From NCBI GenBank assembly GCA_944372275.1, contig CALVYO010000009.1:1-21747 (forward strand): a stretch of 21,747 bases of DNA, in the 5' to 3' direction. This document shows positions 1-8,098 of the stretch, piece after piece (the stretch's first letter is position 1; every line of letters begins with the position of its first letter). Made by a program: the position numbers and the translations under genes. The notes under the pieces were generated by a model. It saw only the letters and a program-made list of their open reading frames with translations. It was not told the DNA's origin and did not search any database. Source of the DNA: an uncultured Bacilli bacterium (lineage in GTDB: Bacteria > Bacillota_I > Bacilli_A > RF39 > UBA660).

Positions 1-3
1 AAA

Positions 4-27
4 ACTTTAGAAGCTCTAGGTCTTTTT
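4..27 (+). terminator. Possible terminator of an upstream gene outside the window
   Basis: Bases 4-11 (ACTTTAGA) can pair with 15-21 (TCTAGGT) through one bulged T and one G-U pair around a three-base loop. The stem is followed by CTTTTT. This fits the end of a transcription unit lying left of the window. The stem is imperfect and the window edge removes its context, so the call is weak. Bases 28-69 hold nothing recognisable. Confidence 0.35.
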
Positions 28-69
28 CATTTTTATAAAAATAATTTATAAAATTAGTAAAAGGCATGG

Positions 70-75
70 TATAAT
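70..75 (+). promoter_or_regulatory. Possible -10 box of a small RNA
   Basis: A perfect TATAAT lies at 70-75. The hexamer 17 bases upstream is TATAAA, a poor -35. If used, transcription would start near base 82 and end at the strong terminator at 152-183, giving a transcript of about 100 nt without a credible reading frame. Support is the -10 match and the downstream terminator only. Confidence 0.35.
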
Positions 76-81
76 GGTTAT

Positions 82-183
82 AGAATTAAATTGTTTATTT
101 ATTTGTTGTGATGGTTTCGGACTATCTTAACTATCGCACCATATAAAAATTAGTCGAACACAAGTAAATGGTTCGATTTTTTT
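82..183 (+). ncRNA. Candidate structured small RNA or leader upstream of pflB
   Basis: This stretch lies between a TATAAT and a strong terminator and has no usable reading frame. It can fold into a hairpin in which 108-114 (GTGATGG) pairs with 131-139 (CTATCGCAC) around a two-base bulge; an alternative hairpin uses 110-116 with 120-126 around a TCG loop. The terminator follows at 152-183. I do not recognise a known riboswitch or RNA family. It could be a free small RNA, or a terminated leader that regulates pflB by read-through, since the pflB start lies only 90 bases beyond the terminator. The 5' end is inferred. Confidence 0.35.
152..183 (+). terminator. Rho-independent terminator
   Basis: A perfect inverted repeat, TCGAAC (154-159) and GTTCGA (171-176), encloses an 11-base loop and is followed by seven T residues (177-183). 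Weaker pairs at 152-153 extend the stem. It would end any transcript coming from the left before pflB, or act as an attenuator for it. Confidence 0.75.
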
Positions 184-236
184 ATATGACAAGTAAAAAT
201 AAAAATATAAAAAAATGATAAAATTTGATAAAAATA

Positions 237-245
237 TGATATACT
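237..245 (+). promoter_or_regulatory. Extended -10 promoter of pflB
   Basis: TGATATACT at 237-245 fits the extended -10 pattern TGnTATAAT, the same form seen before several other genes here. No good -35 lies at 17-base spacing. Transcription would start near 252, upstream of the GGAGG at 260-264 and the ATG at 273. Confidence 0.55.
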
Positions 246-272
246 TATATGTGTAAAATGGAGGTAGTAATA

Positions 273-2495
273 ATGAATGCTTGGAAATATTTTAAAGGAG
301 AAAAATGGCAAAATGAAATCAATGTTGAAGATTTTATATTAAATAATTATACAGAATACACTGGTGATGAATCATTTTTAAAAGGTATATCCAATAAAAC
401 AAAAAAAGTTTTAGAAAAAATTAATAGGTTAACTAAAAAAGAATTAAAAAATGGAATATTAGATGTTGAAACTAAAATAATTTCTGGAATTGATAATTTT
501 AAAGCAGGATATATTGATAAAGAAAATGAAATAATTGTAGGTTTACAAACTGATAAGCCATTAAAAAGGATTGTAAATTTATATGGTGGTATCAGAATGG
601 CTCATACTTCGCTAGATGCGTATGGCTATAAATTAGATGAAACGATAGATAAACATTTTAAAGAATATAGAAAATCACATAATGATGGTGTTTTTGATGC
701 TTATACTGAAGAAATTAGAAGAGCAAGAAGTGCGGGATTATTAACTGGTTTGCCTGATGCTTATGGTAGAGGCAGAATAATAGGTGATTATCGTAGAATT
801 GCTTTATATGGAATAGATTATCTAATTGAACAAAAACAAAAAGATTTGAAAAATATAACAGAAATAAATGAAGAAACAATAAGATTAAGAGAAGAAGTTA
901 GCGAACAAATTAAAGCTTTAAATGAAATTAAAAGTATGGCTTCAAAATATGGTTTTGATATTTCAAAACCTGCTAATAACTCTTATGAGGCAACACAATG
1001 GTTATATTTTGGTTATTTAGCGGCTATCAAAGAAAATAATGGTGCCGCAATGAGTTTAGGAAGAACTTCTACGTTTTTAGATATTTATATTGAAAGAGAT
1101 TTGAAAAATAAAGAAATCGATGAAAAAGATGCTCAAGAAATAATTGATCAATTTGTTATAAAATTAAGAATAGCAAGACATTTAAGGACGCCTGAATATA
1201 ATGAATTATTTGCAGGGGATCCAACTTGGGTAACAGAATCAATTGGTGGTATGACCTTAGATGGTAGAAGTTTAGTTACTAAAAATAGTTTCAGATATTT
1301 ACATACTTTAATTAACTTAGGTTCTTCACCAGAACCAAATTTGACAATATTATGGTCAAATGATTTACCAGAAAACTTTAAAAAATACTGTTCAAAGATA
1401 TCTATTTTAACTGATGCTATTCAATATGAAAATGATGACGTAATGCGACCAATTTATGGTGATGATTATGCAATTGCTTGTTGTGTATCAGCTATGAAAG
1501 TAGGGAAACAAATGCAATTCTTTGGTGCAAGATGTAATTTGGCTAAGTCATTATTGTATGCTATTAATGGCGGTATTGATGAAATTAGTGGTAAATTAGT
1601 AGTTGAAGGAATCGATAAAATAACCGATGAAGTATTAGATTATGAAAAAACAAAAACTGCTTATTATAATATGTTAGAAAAGATTGCTAAAACATACGTT
1701 GATGCAATGAATATTATCCATTATATGCATGATAAATATGCATATGAAAAGTCACAAATGGCATTACACGATACTAACGTTGAACATTTAATGGCTTTTG
1801 GTGTCGCTGGATTATCAGTGGCAACAGATTCTTTATCAGCAATTAAATATGCGAAAGTAAAACCAATTAGAAATGAAAATGGTATAGCTGTTGATTTTGA
1901 AATCGAAGGTGATTATCCAAAATACGGTAATGATGATGATAAAGTAGATAGTATTGCTGTGGATATTGTTAAAAAATTTATAAAAGAATTAGAAAAACAT
2001 CCTTTATATAAAAATGCTAAACATACTTTATCAGTTTTAACAATAACTTCAAATGTTGTGTATGGTAAAAAAACTGGAACTACTCCTGATGGTAGAAAAA
2101 AAGGCGAACCTTTTGCTCCAGGTGCTAATCCAATGCATGGAAGAGATAGTAGTGGAGCTTTAGCCTCATTAAACTCAGTTGCTAAAATACCTTATAAAGA
2201 CGTATGTCAAGATGGCATATCTAATACTTTTTCTATCGTACCTAATGCTTTAGGTCATAGTGAAGAAGAAAGAATAAGTAATTTAGTAAATATATTAGAT
2301 GGTTATTTTAAACAAGGCGCTCATCATTTAAATGTCAATGTTTTAAATAGAGAACAATTAATTGATGCTATGAAACATCCTGATAAATATCCTAATTTAA
2401 CGATAAGGGTATCAGGATATGCTGTACATTTTAATAGGTTAAGCAAAGAACAACAATTAGAAGTTATTAGTAGAACATTCCATGAGGGGATATAA
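273..2495 (+). CDS. pflB: Formate C-acetyltransferase (pyruvate formate-lyase)
   Basis: A 740-residue glycyl-radical enzyme that converts pyruvate and CoA to acetyl-CoA and formate in the cytoplasm during anaerobic growth. The start at 273 gives the family-typical MNAW N-terminus and has GGAGG at 260-264; the upstream in-frame ATG at 249 would precede the ribosome binding site. The paired catalytic cysteines of true PFL are present as ACCVSAM (C403, C404). The glycyl-radical motif RVSGYAVHF lies near the C-terminus, with the radical glycine at residue 715. Length and both motifs are normal, which argues against a glycerol or choline lyase relative. The stop overlaps the pflA start by one base (TAATG), so translation is probably coupled. 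A terminator and possible small RNA lie just upstream. Confidence 0.98.
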   Translation: MNAWKYFKGEKWQNEINVEDFILNNYTEYTGDESFLKGISNKTKKVLEKINRLTKKELKNGILDVETKIISGIDNFKAGYIDKENEIIVGLQTDKPLKRIVNLYGGIRMAHTSLDAYGYKLDETIDKHFKEYRKSHNDGVFDAYTEEIRRARSAGLLTGLPDAYGRGRIIGDYRRIALYGIDYLIEQKQKDLKNITEINEETIRLREEVSEQIKALNEIKSMASKYGFDISKPANNSYEATQWLYFGYLAAIKENNGAAMSLGRTSTFLDIYIERDLKNKEIDEKDAQEIIDQFVIKLRIARHLRTPEYNELFAGDPTWVTESIGGMTLDGRSLVTKNSFRYLHTLINLGSSPEPNLTILWSNDLPENFKKYCSKISILTDAIQYENDDVMRPIYGDDYAIACCVSAMKVGKQMQFFGARCNLAKSLLYAINGGIDEISGKLVVEGIDKITDEVLDYEKTKTAYYNMLEKIAKTYVDAMNIIHYMHDKYAYEKSQMALHDTNVEHLMAFGVAGLSVATDSLSAIKYAKVKPIRNENGIAVDFEIEGDYPKYGNDDDKVDSIAVDIVKKFIKELEKHPLYKNAKHTLSVLTITSNVVYGKKTGTTPDGRKKGEPFAPGANPMHGRDSSGALASLNSVAKIPYKDVCQDGISNTFSIVPNALGHSEEERISNLVNILDGYFKQGAHHLNVNVLNREQLIDAMKHPDKYPNLTIRVSGYAVHFNRLSKEQQLEVISRTFHEGI

Positions 2496-3196
2496 TGGAA
2501 GGATATATTAATTCAATAGAAACAATGGGATTAGTCGATGGCCCTGGTATTAGATATGTTGTTTTTATGCAAGGATGCAAATTAAGATGCTTATTTTGCC
2601 ATAATCCTGAAACTTGGGAATTACAAAAAGGATTAAAAATAACATCTGATGAATTATTAAAAAGAATTTTAAAATATAAAAACTATTTTGGTAGTGATGG
2701 TGGAGTTACTTTTTCAGGGGGTGAACCATTGCTACAATCTGATTTCTTAATCGATATTTTAAAAAAATGTCAACAAAATGGTATTCACACTTGCTTAGAT
2801 ACAGCAGGATTTGGCGGTATTAAAAATGAAGAAGTATTAAAATATACTGATTTAGTAATGATGGATATAAAAGCCTTGGAAGATGAAGAATATCAATTTA
2901 TGACAGGCCAAAAAATAAAAGAATCATTTGAATTTTTAGATTTATGTAAAAAATTAAAAAAAAGATTATGGATAAGACAAGTTATAGTACCAAATATAAA
3001 TGACAATAAAGAATATATAAAAAAATTAAAACAATTTTTAAGTCAATATAATATTGAAAAAGTAGAATTTTTACCTTATACGACTATTGGTGTACCAAAA
3101 TATAAAAAATTAAAAATCAAATACCGATTAAAAGATACCGAAGCAATGGATAAAGAAAAATGCGAAGAATTATACAAATTATATGAAAAAATATAA
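2495..3196 (+). CDS. pflA: Pyruvate formate-lyase activating enzyme (radical SAM)
   Basis: A 233-residue radical SAM enzyme that uses a [4Fe-4S] cluster and S-adenosylmethionine to install the glycyl radical on PflB. The N-terminus contains the cluster motif CX3CX2C (C28, C32, C35) within GCKLRCLFCHNPETW, preceded by DGPGIR, a signature of the glycyl-radical activase family. The SAM-binding SGGEP segment follows around residue 75. It lacks the extra ferredoxin-type insert of glycerol dehydratase activases, in keeping with a PFL partner. It overlaps pflB by one base. Its stop codon lies inside the apparent -10 box of the tRNA gene that follows 9 bases later. Confidence 0.97.
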   Translation: MEGYINSIETMGLVDGPGIRYVVFMQGCKLRCLFCHNPETWELQKGLKITSDELLKRILKYKNYFGSDGGVTFSGGEPLLQSDFLIDILKKCQQNGIHTCLDTAGFGGIKNEEVLKYTDLVMMDIKALEDEEYQFMTGQKIKESFEFLDLCKKLKKRLWIRQVIVPNINDNKEYIKKLKQFLSQYNIEKVEFLPYTTIGVPKYKKLKIKYRLKDTEAMDKEKCEELYKLYEKI

Positions 3197-3197
3197 T
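3192..3197 (+). promoter_or_regulatory. Possible -10 box of tRNA-Gln
   Basis: TATAAT at 3192-3197 spans the pflA stop codon (3194-3196). It would place the transcription start near 3204, two bases before the tRNA. The -35 region (ATTATA or TTATAC around 3169-3175) is poor, so co-transcription from pflB is an equally good explanation. Confidence 0.4.
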
Positions 3198-3205
3198 TTG
3201 TTTAT

Positions 3206-3279
3206 TGCCCTATGGCCAAGCGGTAAGGCGACGGACTCTGACTCCGTAATCATTAGTTCGAATCTAATTAGGGCAGCCA
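3206..3279 (+). tRNA. tRNA-Gln (anticodon CUG)
   Basis: The 74-base sequence folds as a complete tRNA. The acceptor stem is TGCCCTA (3206-3212) with TAGGGCA (3269-3275), followed by discriminator G and encoded CCA (3277-3279). The anticodon stem is ACGGA with TCCGT around the loop CTCTGAC, giving anticodon CTG at 3238-3240, which reads CAG. The T arm has ATTAG, loop TTCGAAT, CTAAT. The body (GGCCAAGCGGTAAGGC, ACGGACT.TGACTCCGT) is that of tRNA-Gln. A CUG anticodon is notable because glutamine is mostly CAA here. The gene lies 9 bases after pflA with no clear terminator behind it. Confidence 0.95.
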
Positions 3280-3306
3280 AATTGATAAAAATTTTACCAT
3301 TTTAAC

Positions 3307-3335
3307 TTGAAAATAATGATAAAATATTATATAAT
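3307..3335 (+). promoter_or_regulatory. Strong sigma-A-type promoter
   Basis: TTGAAA at 3307-3312 and a perfect TATAAT at 3330-3335 are 17 bases apart. Transcription would begin near 3342 and run into the ribosome binding site GGTGGGG (3351-3357) and the membrane protein gene at 3363. Confidence 0.85.
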
Positions 3336-3362
3336 TTATTTAAGAATAAAGGTGGGGTACTT

Positions 3363-4958
3363 ATGATACTTAGAAAACCTTATGCTTTTTTTATTAAACA
3401 CTTTAAGCTAATGCATTTGATATTAGCGGTTTTGATGTGCTATTCTATATATAAAACAAAAGAACTATTAGATTTTTTTAATGAATATAGTTCGATTATT
3501 ATAAATGTTCAAGGACAAGATTTAGTAACGCCATTATTACCAAATTTATTTCAATTTGTCCCAATTTTAATAATTATAATAGCAATTATGATTATGGTTG
3601 TCTTAATTGTAAAGAAAAAAAATTATTTATTTTATATAATTTTAATTGCTGTTTTTTCTTATAATACAGTTATATTACAAATTTCGAAGACCACATTGAT
3701 AAGTCTTTCAAATAATATAATTGACAGTCGAACTATTCTATTAATAAGAGATTTAATAATGATTGGATTTTTAATTCAATTGGTCGAAGTTGTAATAGTA
3801 TTTGTAAGAGCAACCGGGTTCGATGTTAAAAAATTTGATTTTGATGCTGATTTAAAAAAAATAAATATAACAGAACAAGATCGTGAAGAAGTAGAAGTTC
3901 AAGTTAATTTTGATGGAAATAAATTAATTCGTAATATTAGAAAACAAATAAGATTTTTAAAGTATGCTTATAAAGAAAATAAAAAAATTGCTAATATTGT
4001 AATATCAAGTTTAAGTGTTGTAATTATAATACTTGTTTGTGTTTCATTATTTAAAAAAGAAGTAATTATTAATCAAAATGTTTATTTTACTGGTAATTAT
4101 TTTACTTTAAATGTAACAGATAGTTATTTAACAAATACAGATTATAAAGGTAAGACTTTAACTGATGATTTATATTTAATAATAAGATTAAATATAAAAA
4201 ATAATACAAACGACAAACGTTCTTTGGATATTGCGACTACTAAAATAATGATTGATAATTATATTTATACTCCAACTACTCAATATAAAGATAGTTTTTC
4301 TGATTTTGGATATGTATATCAAGGTGAAGAAATAGGTCAAGAATACGAGGAAAAAATTTTAGTCTATCAAATTCCAAAAGAATTAAGTAATAAAGAAATT
4401 ATATTCAATTATGTCGATAAAAATAACTCTGATGAAAATGGTGAATTTAAAAGTACAAAAATTAAAATAAAGTATCAAGAACTATTTGGAATTAATACTA
4501 AAATTACAAAAAAAATTAATGAAGAATTAGATTTTAGTGATAGTATTTTACAGAATGCTAAATTAATAATAAATGCTTTTGACATTCAAAAAAAATATAA
4601 ATTAAATTATAATTATTGCTTAAATGAAAAATGCTTTAATTCATATGAATATATTGTTCCAACCGTCAATTCAAATTATAACAAAGTTTTATTAAAAATT
4701 AATGGCTCCTTTGAAAGTGAAAAAAAACTTAATGGTATTTATGATTTATATGATTTTATTCAAAAATATGGTAGTTTAAGTTATACAGTTGATGGTGTGA
4801 AAAAAAATCATCCTATAGAATTTAAAGAAGTCAATAGTAAGAAGACTAATCAAAAAGATATATATTATATTGAAGTAATTGATGAAGTTTTACAAGCTGA
4901 TAGTATTTCATTCATCTTTACTATTAGAGATAAAAATTATGAATATGTATTAAAATGA
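3363..4958 (+). CDS. Five-pass membrane protein with DUF4352-like extracytoplasmic region
   Basis: A 531-residue membrane protein that I cannot assign to a pathway. Predicted helices lie near residues 17-33, 64-84, 88-107, 124-148 and 211-230. Residues 150-210 form a charged cytoplasmic linker. From about 231 to the end the protein is extracytoplasmic and rich in beta-strand patterns. Residues 245-330 (FTLNVTDSY, then LYLIIRLNIKNNTND) resemble the DUF4352 immunoglobulin-like fold seen in Gram-positive surface lipoproteins. A second, related-looking domain with two cysteines (NYCLNEKCF) lies near residues 405-530. It is preceded by a strong promoter and GGTGGGG. It stands directly before the pilus operon and could be a surface or sensory component, but this rests on position alone. 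The stop is TGA. Confidence 0.7.
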   Translation: MILRKPYAFFIKHFKLMHLILAVLMCYSIYKTKELLDFFNEYSSIIINVQGQDLVTPLLPNLFQFVPILIIIIAIMIMVVLIVKKKNYLFYIILIAVFSYNTVILQISKTTLISLSNNIIDSRTILLIRDLIMIGFLIQLVEVVIVFVRATGFDVKKFDFDADLKKINITEQDREEVEVQVNFDGNKLIRNIRKQIRFLKYAYKENKKIANIVISSLSVVIIILVCVSLFKKEVIINQNVYFTGNYFTLNVTDSYLTNTDYKGKTLTDDLYLIIRLNIKNNTNDKRSLDIATTKIMIDNYIYTPTTQYKDSFSDFGYVYQGEEIGQEYEEKILVYQIPKELSNKEIIFNYVDKNNSDENGEFKSTKIKIKYQELFGINTKITKKINEELDFSDSILQNAKLIINAFDIQKKYKLNYNYCLNEKCFNSYEYIVPTVNSNYNKVLLKINGSFESEKKLNGIYDLYDFIQKYGSLSYTVDGVKKNHPIEFKEVNSKKTNQKDIYYIEVIDEVLQADSISFIFTIRDKNYEYVLK

Positions 4959-4978
4959 TTTCAAAATTAAAATATTTG

Positions 4979-4987
4979 TGATATAAT
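4979..4987 (+). promoter_or_regulatory. Extended -10 promoter of the pilus region
   Basis: TGATATAAT at 4979-4987 is a perfect extended -10. The -35 position (TTTCAA at 4959-4964) is weak, as is common with extended -10 promoters. Start of transcription would be near 4994, so translation must begin at the ATG at 5008, not at the in-frame TTG at 4987. No terminator is seen until 10079, so this promoter could drive everything through tadC. Confidence 0.7.
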
Positions 4988-5007
4988 TGAACAATAGAGG
5001 GGTGAAA

Positions 5008-5655
5008 ATGAAAAAGATATTATTGTTAAGCTTCTTATTGTTACTTGTTCCAATAAAAAATGTTCAAGCAAAATGTATGTATAGTGACATAGCAGAGATG
5101 AAAAAAATATCTGCTAATGTAAATTATAGTTATGAATACAAAATAGTCGATGGAGATGCTTTATTTAATATAACATTGACAAATTTAACTGAAGATGTAT
5201 ATTTTGTTGATTCAAGTACAGAAAAAACATATAAAAATAAAACAGAGGAATTCATATTAAAAAATTATAACAGTGGAGAAAATATAGTATATAATTTTTA
5301 TCCAAATGATGAAGATTGTATGAACACGGTACTATATACAATTAGAATTACATTACCTAAATATAACAAATATTATAATAATCCTATATGTGTTGATGCA
5401 CAAGAATATAGTTTGTGTCAACGATGGTCAAGCCATAATCTTGATTATGATACATTTATTAATAAAGTTAGCGAATATAAAAAAAATAAGTTAGAAGAAC
5501 AACAAAAAAATAAAAAAGAAGTAGATAATGATTCAATATTTCATTATATTATACTTTTTTTTACAAATTATTATTATATAATATTAATTGTTCTAGGTGT
5601 AACAATTCTTTGTATGGCTTATATTAGAAATAAACGAGATAGCATATATAGTTAG
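5008..5655 (+). CDS. Secreted, C-terminally anchored protein of unknown function
   Basis: A 215-residue protein with a clear Sec signal peptide (residues 1-21, ending NVQA before KC) and one C-terminal helix (about 185-205) followed by a short basic tail. The body would therefore face outward. It holds four cysteines (23, 104, 128, 137), which could form two disulfides, and a Lys/Glu/Gln-rich stalk near 155-175. The start at 5008 follows AGGGGTG at 4998-5004; the in-frame TTG at 4987 lies inside the promoter. I do not recognise the family. It is the first gene after an extended -10 promoter, and the pilin-like gene starts 10 bases after it, so it is probably part of the pilus operon, perhaps as a surface anchor or chaperone (inference). 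Confidence 0.75.
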   Translation: MKKILLLSFLLLLVPIKNVQAKCMYSDIAEMKKISANVNYSYEYKIVDGDALFNITLTNLTEDVYFVDSSTEKTYKNKTEEFILKNYNSGENIVYNFYPNDEDCMNTVLYTIRITLPKYNKYYNNPICVDAQEYSLCQRWSSHNLDYDTFINKVSEYKKNKLEEQQKNKKEVDNDSIFHYIILFFTNYYYIILIVLGVTILCMAYIRNKRDSIYS

Positions 5656-5665
5656 GAGTGATAAT

Positions 5666-6073
5666 ATGAAAGAATCATTTTGGGGGGTGGCAATTGTTAG
5701 TGCTGGCGTAGTTGCAATATTCTTTATCTTATTTTTTCAATCTACTACAAATACAGATGAACATAATTACCATTTGTTGAAAGAAGCAACAGAAGCAGCA
5801 ATGTATGATGCCTTAGATTTAGCATCTTATAGAAATGAAGGAATCATAAGAATTGATAGAGAAAAATTTGCTGAAAATTTTTTAAGAAGATTTGCTGAAA
5901 GTGCTACATTAGCAAAAACTTATAAAGTTGAAATTTATGATATAAATGAGATGCCTCCTAAAGTAAGTATTAGAGTAAGCAGTGCGGAAGCTACTAATTT
6001 GACTGGTGAAATTTTAGAATTTGAAATATCAAATGAATTGGATGCAATTTTAGAAACTCCAGATGTAGAATAG
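5666..6073 (+). CDS. Pilin-like (TadE/minor pilin type) protein
   Basis: A 135-residue protein with a short polar start (MKESFWG), one hydrophobic helix at about 8-25, then a soluble domain that begins with an amphipathic helix (about 35-55). This is the layout of minor pilins and TadE-type pseudopilins. A glycine at position 7 sits where a prepilin peptidase would cut, but no glutamate is at +5. It contains no cysteine, unlike the other pilin-like proteins of this locus. GGAGTG lies before the ATG. It sits between the secreted protein and cpaB with gaps of 10 and 14 bases, which places it in the pilus operon. The exact family is not identified. Confidence 0.65.
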   Translation: MKESFWGVAIVSAGVVAIFFILFFQSTTNTDEHNYHLLKEATEAAMYDALDLASYRNEGIIRIDREKFAENFLRRFAESATLAKTYKVEIYDINEMPPKVSIRVSSAEATNLTGEILEFEISNELDAILETPDVE

Positions 6074-6087
6074 AAAGGGATGATTAT

Positions 6088-6909
6088 ATGAATAATATTT
6101 TAATTTCATTAAAAAAAATTATTACAAACAAAAATACTATAACATTACTAGGTGTGATTGTTATACTAGGATTATTATATTGGGGGTATAATTCAACAAT
6201 AGAAAATCAAGTTAAACCAGTTCAAATACCAGTAGCACGTCAAACAATACAACCACGTACTTTAATCACTGATGATATGATTACATATATTGAAGTTCCA
6301 TCAATCGCAGTTAATCAAAATGTTCAAAGAAATAAAGCAAATGTTGTTGGAATGTATTCAAATGTAAATACCGTTATTCCAGCAGGAAGCATGTTTTATA
6401 GTGATGTTTTAGTTTCAGAAGATAAATTACCTGATTCAGCTTTTACAGCAGTAAAAGATGGTGAAAGGCCATATGCATTATCGGTAACTACTGCTAGTAC
6501 TTATGGAAATTCGATTTTTCCAGGAAATAAAATTGATATTTTTATGAAGGCTGTTGATGAAAGTGGCCAAATTATGGTTGGAAGATTGTTAGCCCAAGTT
6601 GAAGTTTTAGCGGTAAAAGATAGTGCTGGTCAAAATGTTTTCGAAGATTCTACGGTAAATAGAACTCCTTCAACATTGTTATTTGGTGTACCAGAAGATG
6701 TATTTATTTTGCTTAAAAAAACTGAGTATTTAAAGAGCTTTGGTGTTGAACTATTCCCTGTTCCATATGGTGGTACTATTCCTATTGAAGGTGATTTGGT
6801 TGTGGATCGTCAAGAATTAGTAGATTTTATTGAAAGTAATACAGTAACATTTACTGACACAGATGATACACCACAAACACCAGAAGTGGAAAGCGGTCTA
6901 TATGAATGA
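6088..6909 (+). CDS. cpaB: Flp pilus assembly protein CpaB (SAF and RcpC domains)
   Basis: A 273-residue membrane-anchored protein. A helix at about 18-34 is followed by an SAF domain (about 44-108), recognisable by VPVARQTIQPRTLITDDMI-like spacing (seen as IPVARQTIQPRTLITDD) and the later VIPAGSMFYSDVL segment. A CpaB/RcpC domain follows (about 118-235). In Gram-negative Tad systems CpaB works with the secretin in the periplasm; here no secretin is present, so it probably acts in the cell-wall space as a pilus guide. The C-terminus is acidic and Thr-rich. Its last eight bases overlap the start of the ATPase gene (ATGAATGA), suggesting translational coupling. The stop is TGA followed at once by TAA. 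Confidence 0.9.
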   Translation: MNNILISLKKIITNKNTITLLGVIVILGLLYWGYNSTIENQVKPVQIPVARQTIQPRTLITDDMITYIEVPSIAVNQNVQRNKANVVGMYSNVNTVIPAGSMFYSDVLVSEDKLPDSAFTAVKDGERPYALSVTTASTYGNSIFPGNKIDIFMKAVDESGQIMVGRLLAQVEVLAVKDSAGQNVFEDSTVNRTPSTLLFGVPEDVFILLKKTEYLKSFGVELFPVPYGGTIPIEGDLVVDRQELVDFIESNTVTFTDTDDTPQTPEVESGLYE

Positions 6910-8083
6910 TAATTTATTTTCACAAATTGATTTTGGACCATTAACAGAATATTTACAAAATGATGACATAACTGATATATCATATGGAAATAATGGACAA
7001 ATTCATTTAAAAACACTTTCACAAGGTATTTTTAGAATTGAAAATCCTAATATAAATAATGCCATGATGGAAAAGTTAGCATTTCAATGTTCAAATGTTA
7101 TGGGTAAATCTTTTAATGCAGCACATCCTTTTCTTGATTCAGAAAGCGCTGAATTACGTATGAATTTTATTCACGATTCGGTTGCAAGTAATGGAATTGC
7201 TTGCGTTATTCGTAAAACACCTGCTAAAATAAGATTGGAAAAAGATAAAATTATTGCTGATAAATATATTACTTTAGATGTACATGATTTTTTGGTTCAA
7301 TGTGTTTTAGCCCATTGTAATATCATGGTATGTGGTGAAACTGGTTCGGGAAAAACAGAATTTGTTAAATATTTAGCTTCTAAAACAAGAGCAGATGAAA
7401 AAATAATTACGATTGAAGATACTTTAGAATTACATTTAGATAAAATTTTTCCGCATCGTGATATAGTTGCAATGAAAACAAATAATATTGCTTCATATAG
7501 TGATGTTTTAGTTGCATGTATGCGTCAAAATCCTAAGTGGATTTTATTATCTGAGGTTCGTAGTGCAGAAGCAGTTATGGCAGTAAGAAATTCAATTTCT
7601 TCTGGACATTACATTTTATCGACAATTCATGCTGATAAAGCTTCATCTATTCCAAATCGTATGTATAGTTTATTAGAAACTAATCAAGAAATAGATCAAT
7701 TTTTAAAATCCATTTATAGATACGTTCAACTTGGTGTTTTAATACGTGGTCGCCAAGATAAAGCAACTAAAAAATTTGTTCGTGAAGTAGCAGAAGTTAC
7801 AGAATTTTATGTAACAGAAGATAATGATGCAAAATATAATACAATTTATAAAAAAACGCCAGAGGGTATGATTTCTAGAAAAAATCCAAGCAAATATTTA
7901 ATAGATTACATTGAAGGTCAAGGTGTATCTTTGCCTGCAAATTTTGTTAATCCAGAATATGATAAAGTGGAAAATATTAATCAAAATAGTATTAATCAAA
8001 ATGTTGTACAAAATCCACAGTTACAAAATCCACAGTTACAAAATCAACAAATACGAAATTCAATAATTTCAAATCCTGTTTGA
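6902..8083 (+). CDS. cpaF: CpaF/TadA-type pilus assembly ATPase
   Basis: A 393-residue secretion ATPase of the VirB11/GspE superfamily, CpaF branch, which powers pilus assembly from the cytoplasm. Walker A is GETGSGKT (145-152). The Asp box lies at 170-177 (TIEDTLEL), the Walker B region at 213-221 (WILLSEVRS, with Ser where Gly is usual before EVR), and the His box at 240-254 (STIHADKASSIPNRM). The start at 6902 lies inside the cpaB end and matches the family N-terminus; an earlier in-frame ATG at 6863 would add 13 residues inside cpaB. After about residue 355 a Gln/Asn-rich tail contains NPQLQ repeats coded by a 15-base tandem repeat. TGA is followed by TAG. Confidence 0.95.
   Translation: MNDNLFSQIDFGPLTEYLQNDDITDISYGNNGQIHLKTLSQGIFRIENPNINNAMMEKLAFQCSNVMGKSFNAAHPFLDSESAELRMNFIHDSVASNGIACVIRKTPAKIRLEKDKIIADKYITLDVHDFLVQCVLAHCNIMVCGETGSGKTEFVKYLASKTRADEKIITIEDTLELHLDKIFPHRDIVAMKTNNIASYSDVLVACMRQNPKWILLSEVRSAEAVMAVRNSISSGHYILSTIHADKASSIPNRMYSLLETNQEIDQFLKSIYRYVQLGVLIRGRQDKATKKFVREVAEVTEFYVTEDNDAKYNTIYKKTPEGMISRKNPSKYLIDYIEGQGVSLPANFVNPEYDKVENINQNSINQNVVQNPQLQNPQLQNQQIRNSIISNPV
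8011..8055 (+). repeat. 15-base tandem repeat in the cpaF tail
   Basis: AAATCCACAGTTACA occurs twice without change (8011-8025, 8026-8040), followed by a third diverged copy (8041-8055). The period is a multiple of three, so copy-number changes keep the frame. It encodes repeated NPQLQ in a Gln/Asn-rich tail and uses the CAG codon, which is otherwise uncommon here. Confidence 0.85.
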
Positions 8084-8098
8084 TAGGAGGGATAATTA

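Noticed and set aside
60..184. A decayed tRNA, because of D-arm-like TATAATGGTTA and T-arm-like GGTTCGATT strings
   Set aside because: No acceptor stem, anticodon stem or consistent spacing can be formed; the GTTCGA is better explained as the right arm of a terminator.
6863..6901. An upstream ATG that would lengthen CpaF by 13 residues
   Set aside because: It lies within cpaB, lacks a well-placed ribosome binding site, and the ATG at 6902 gives the expected N-terminus and overlap.
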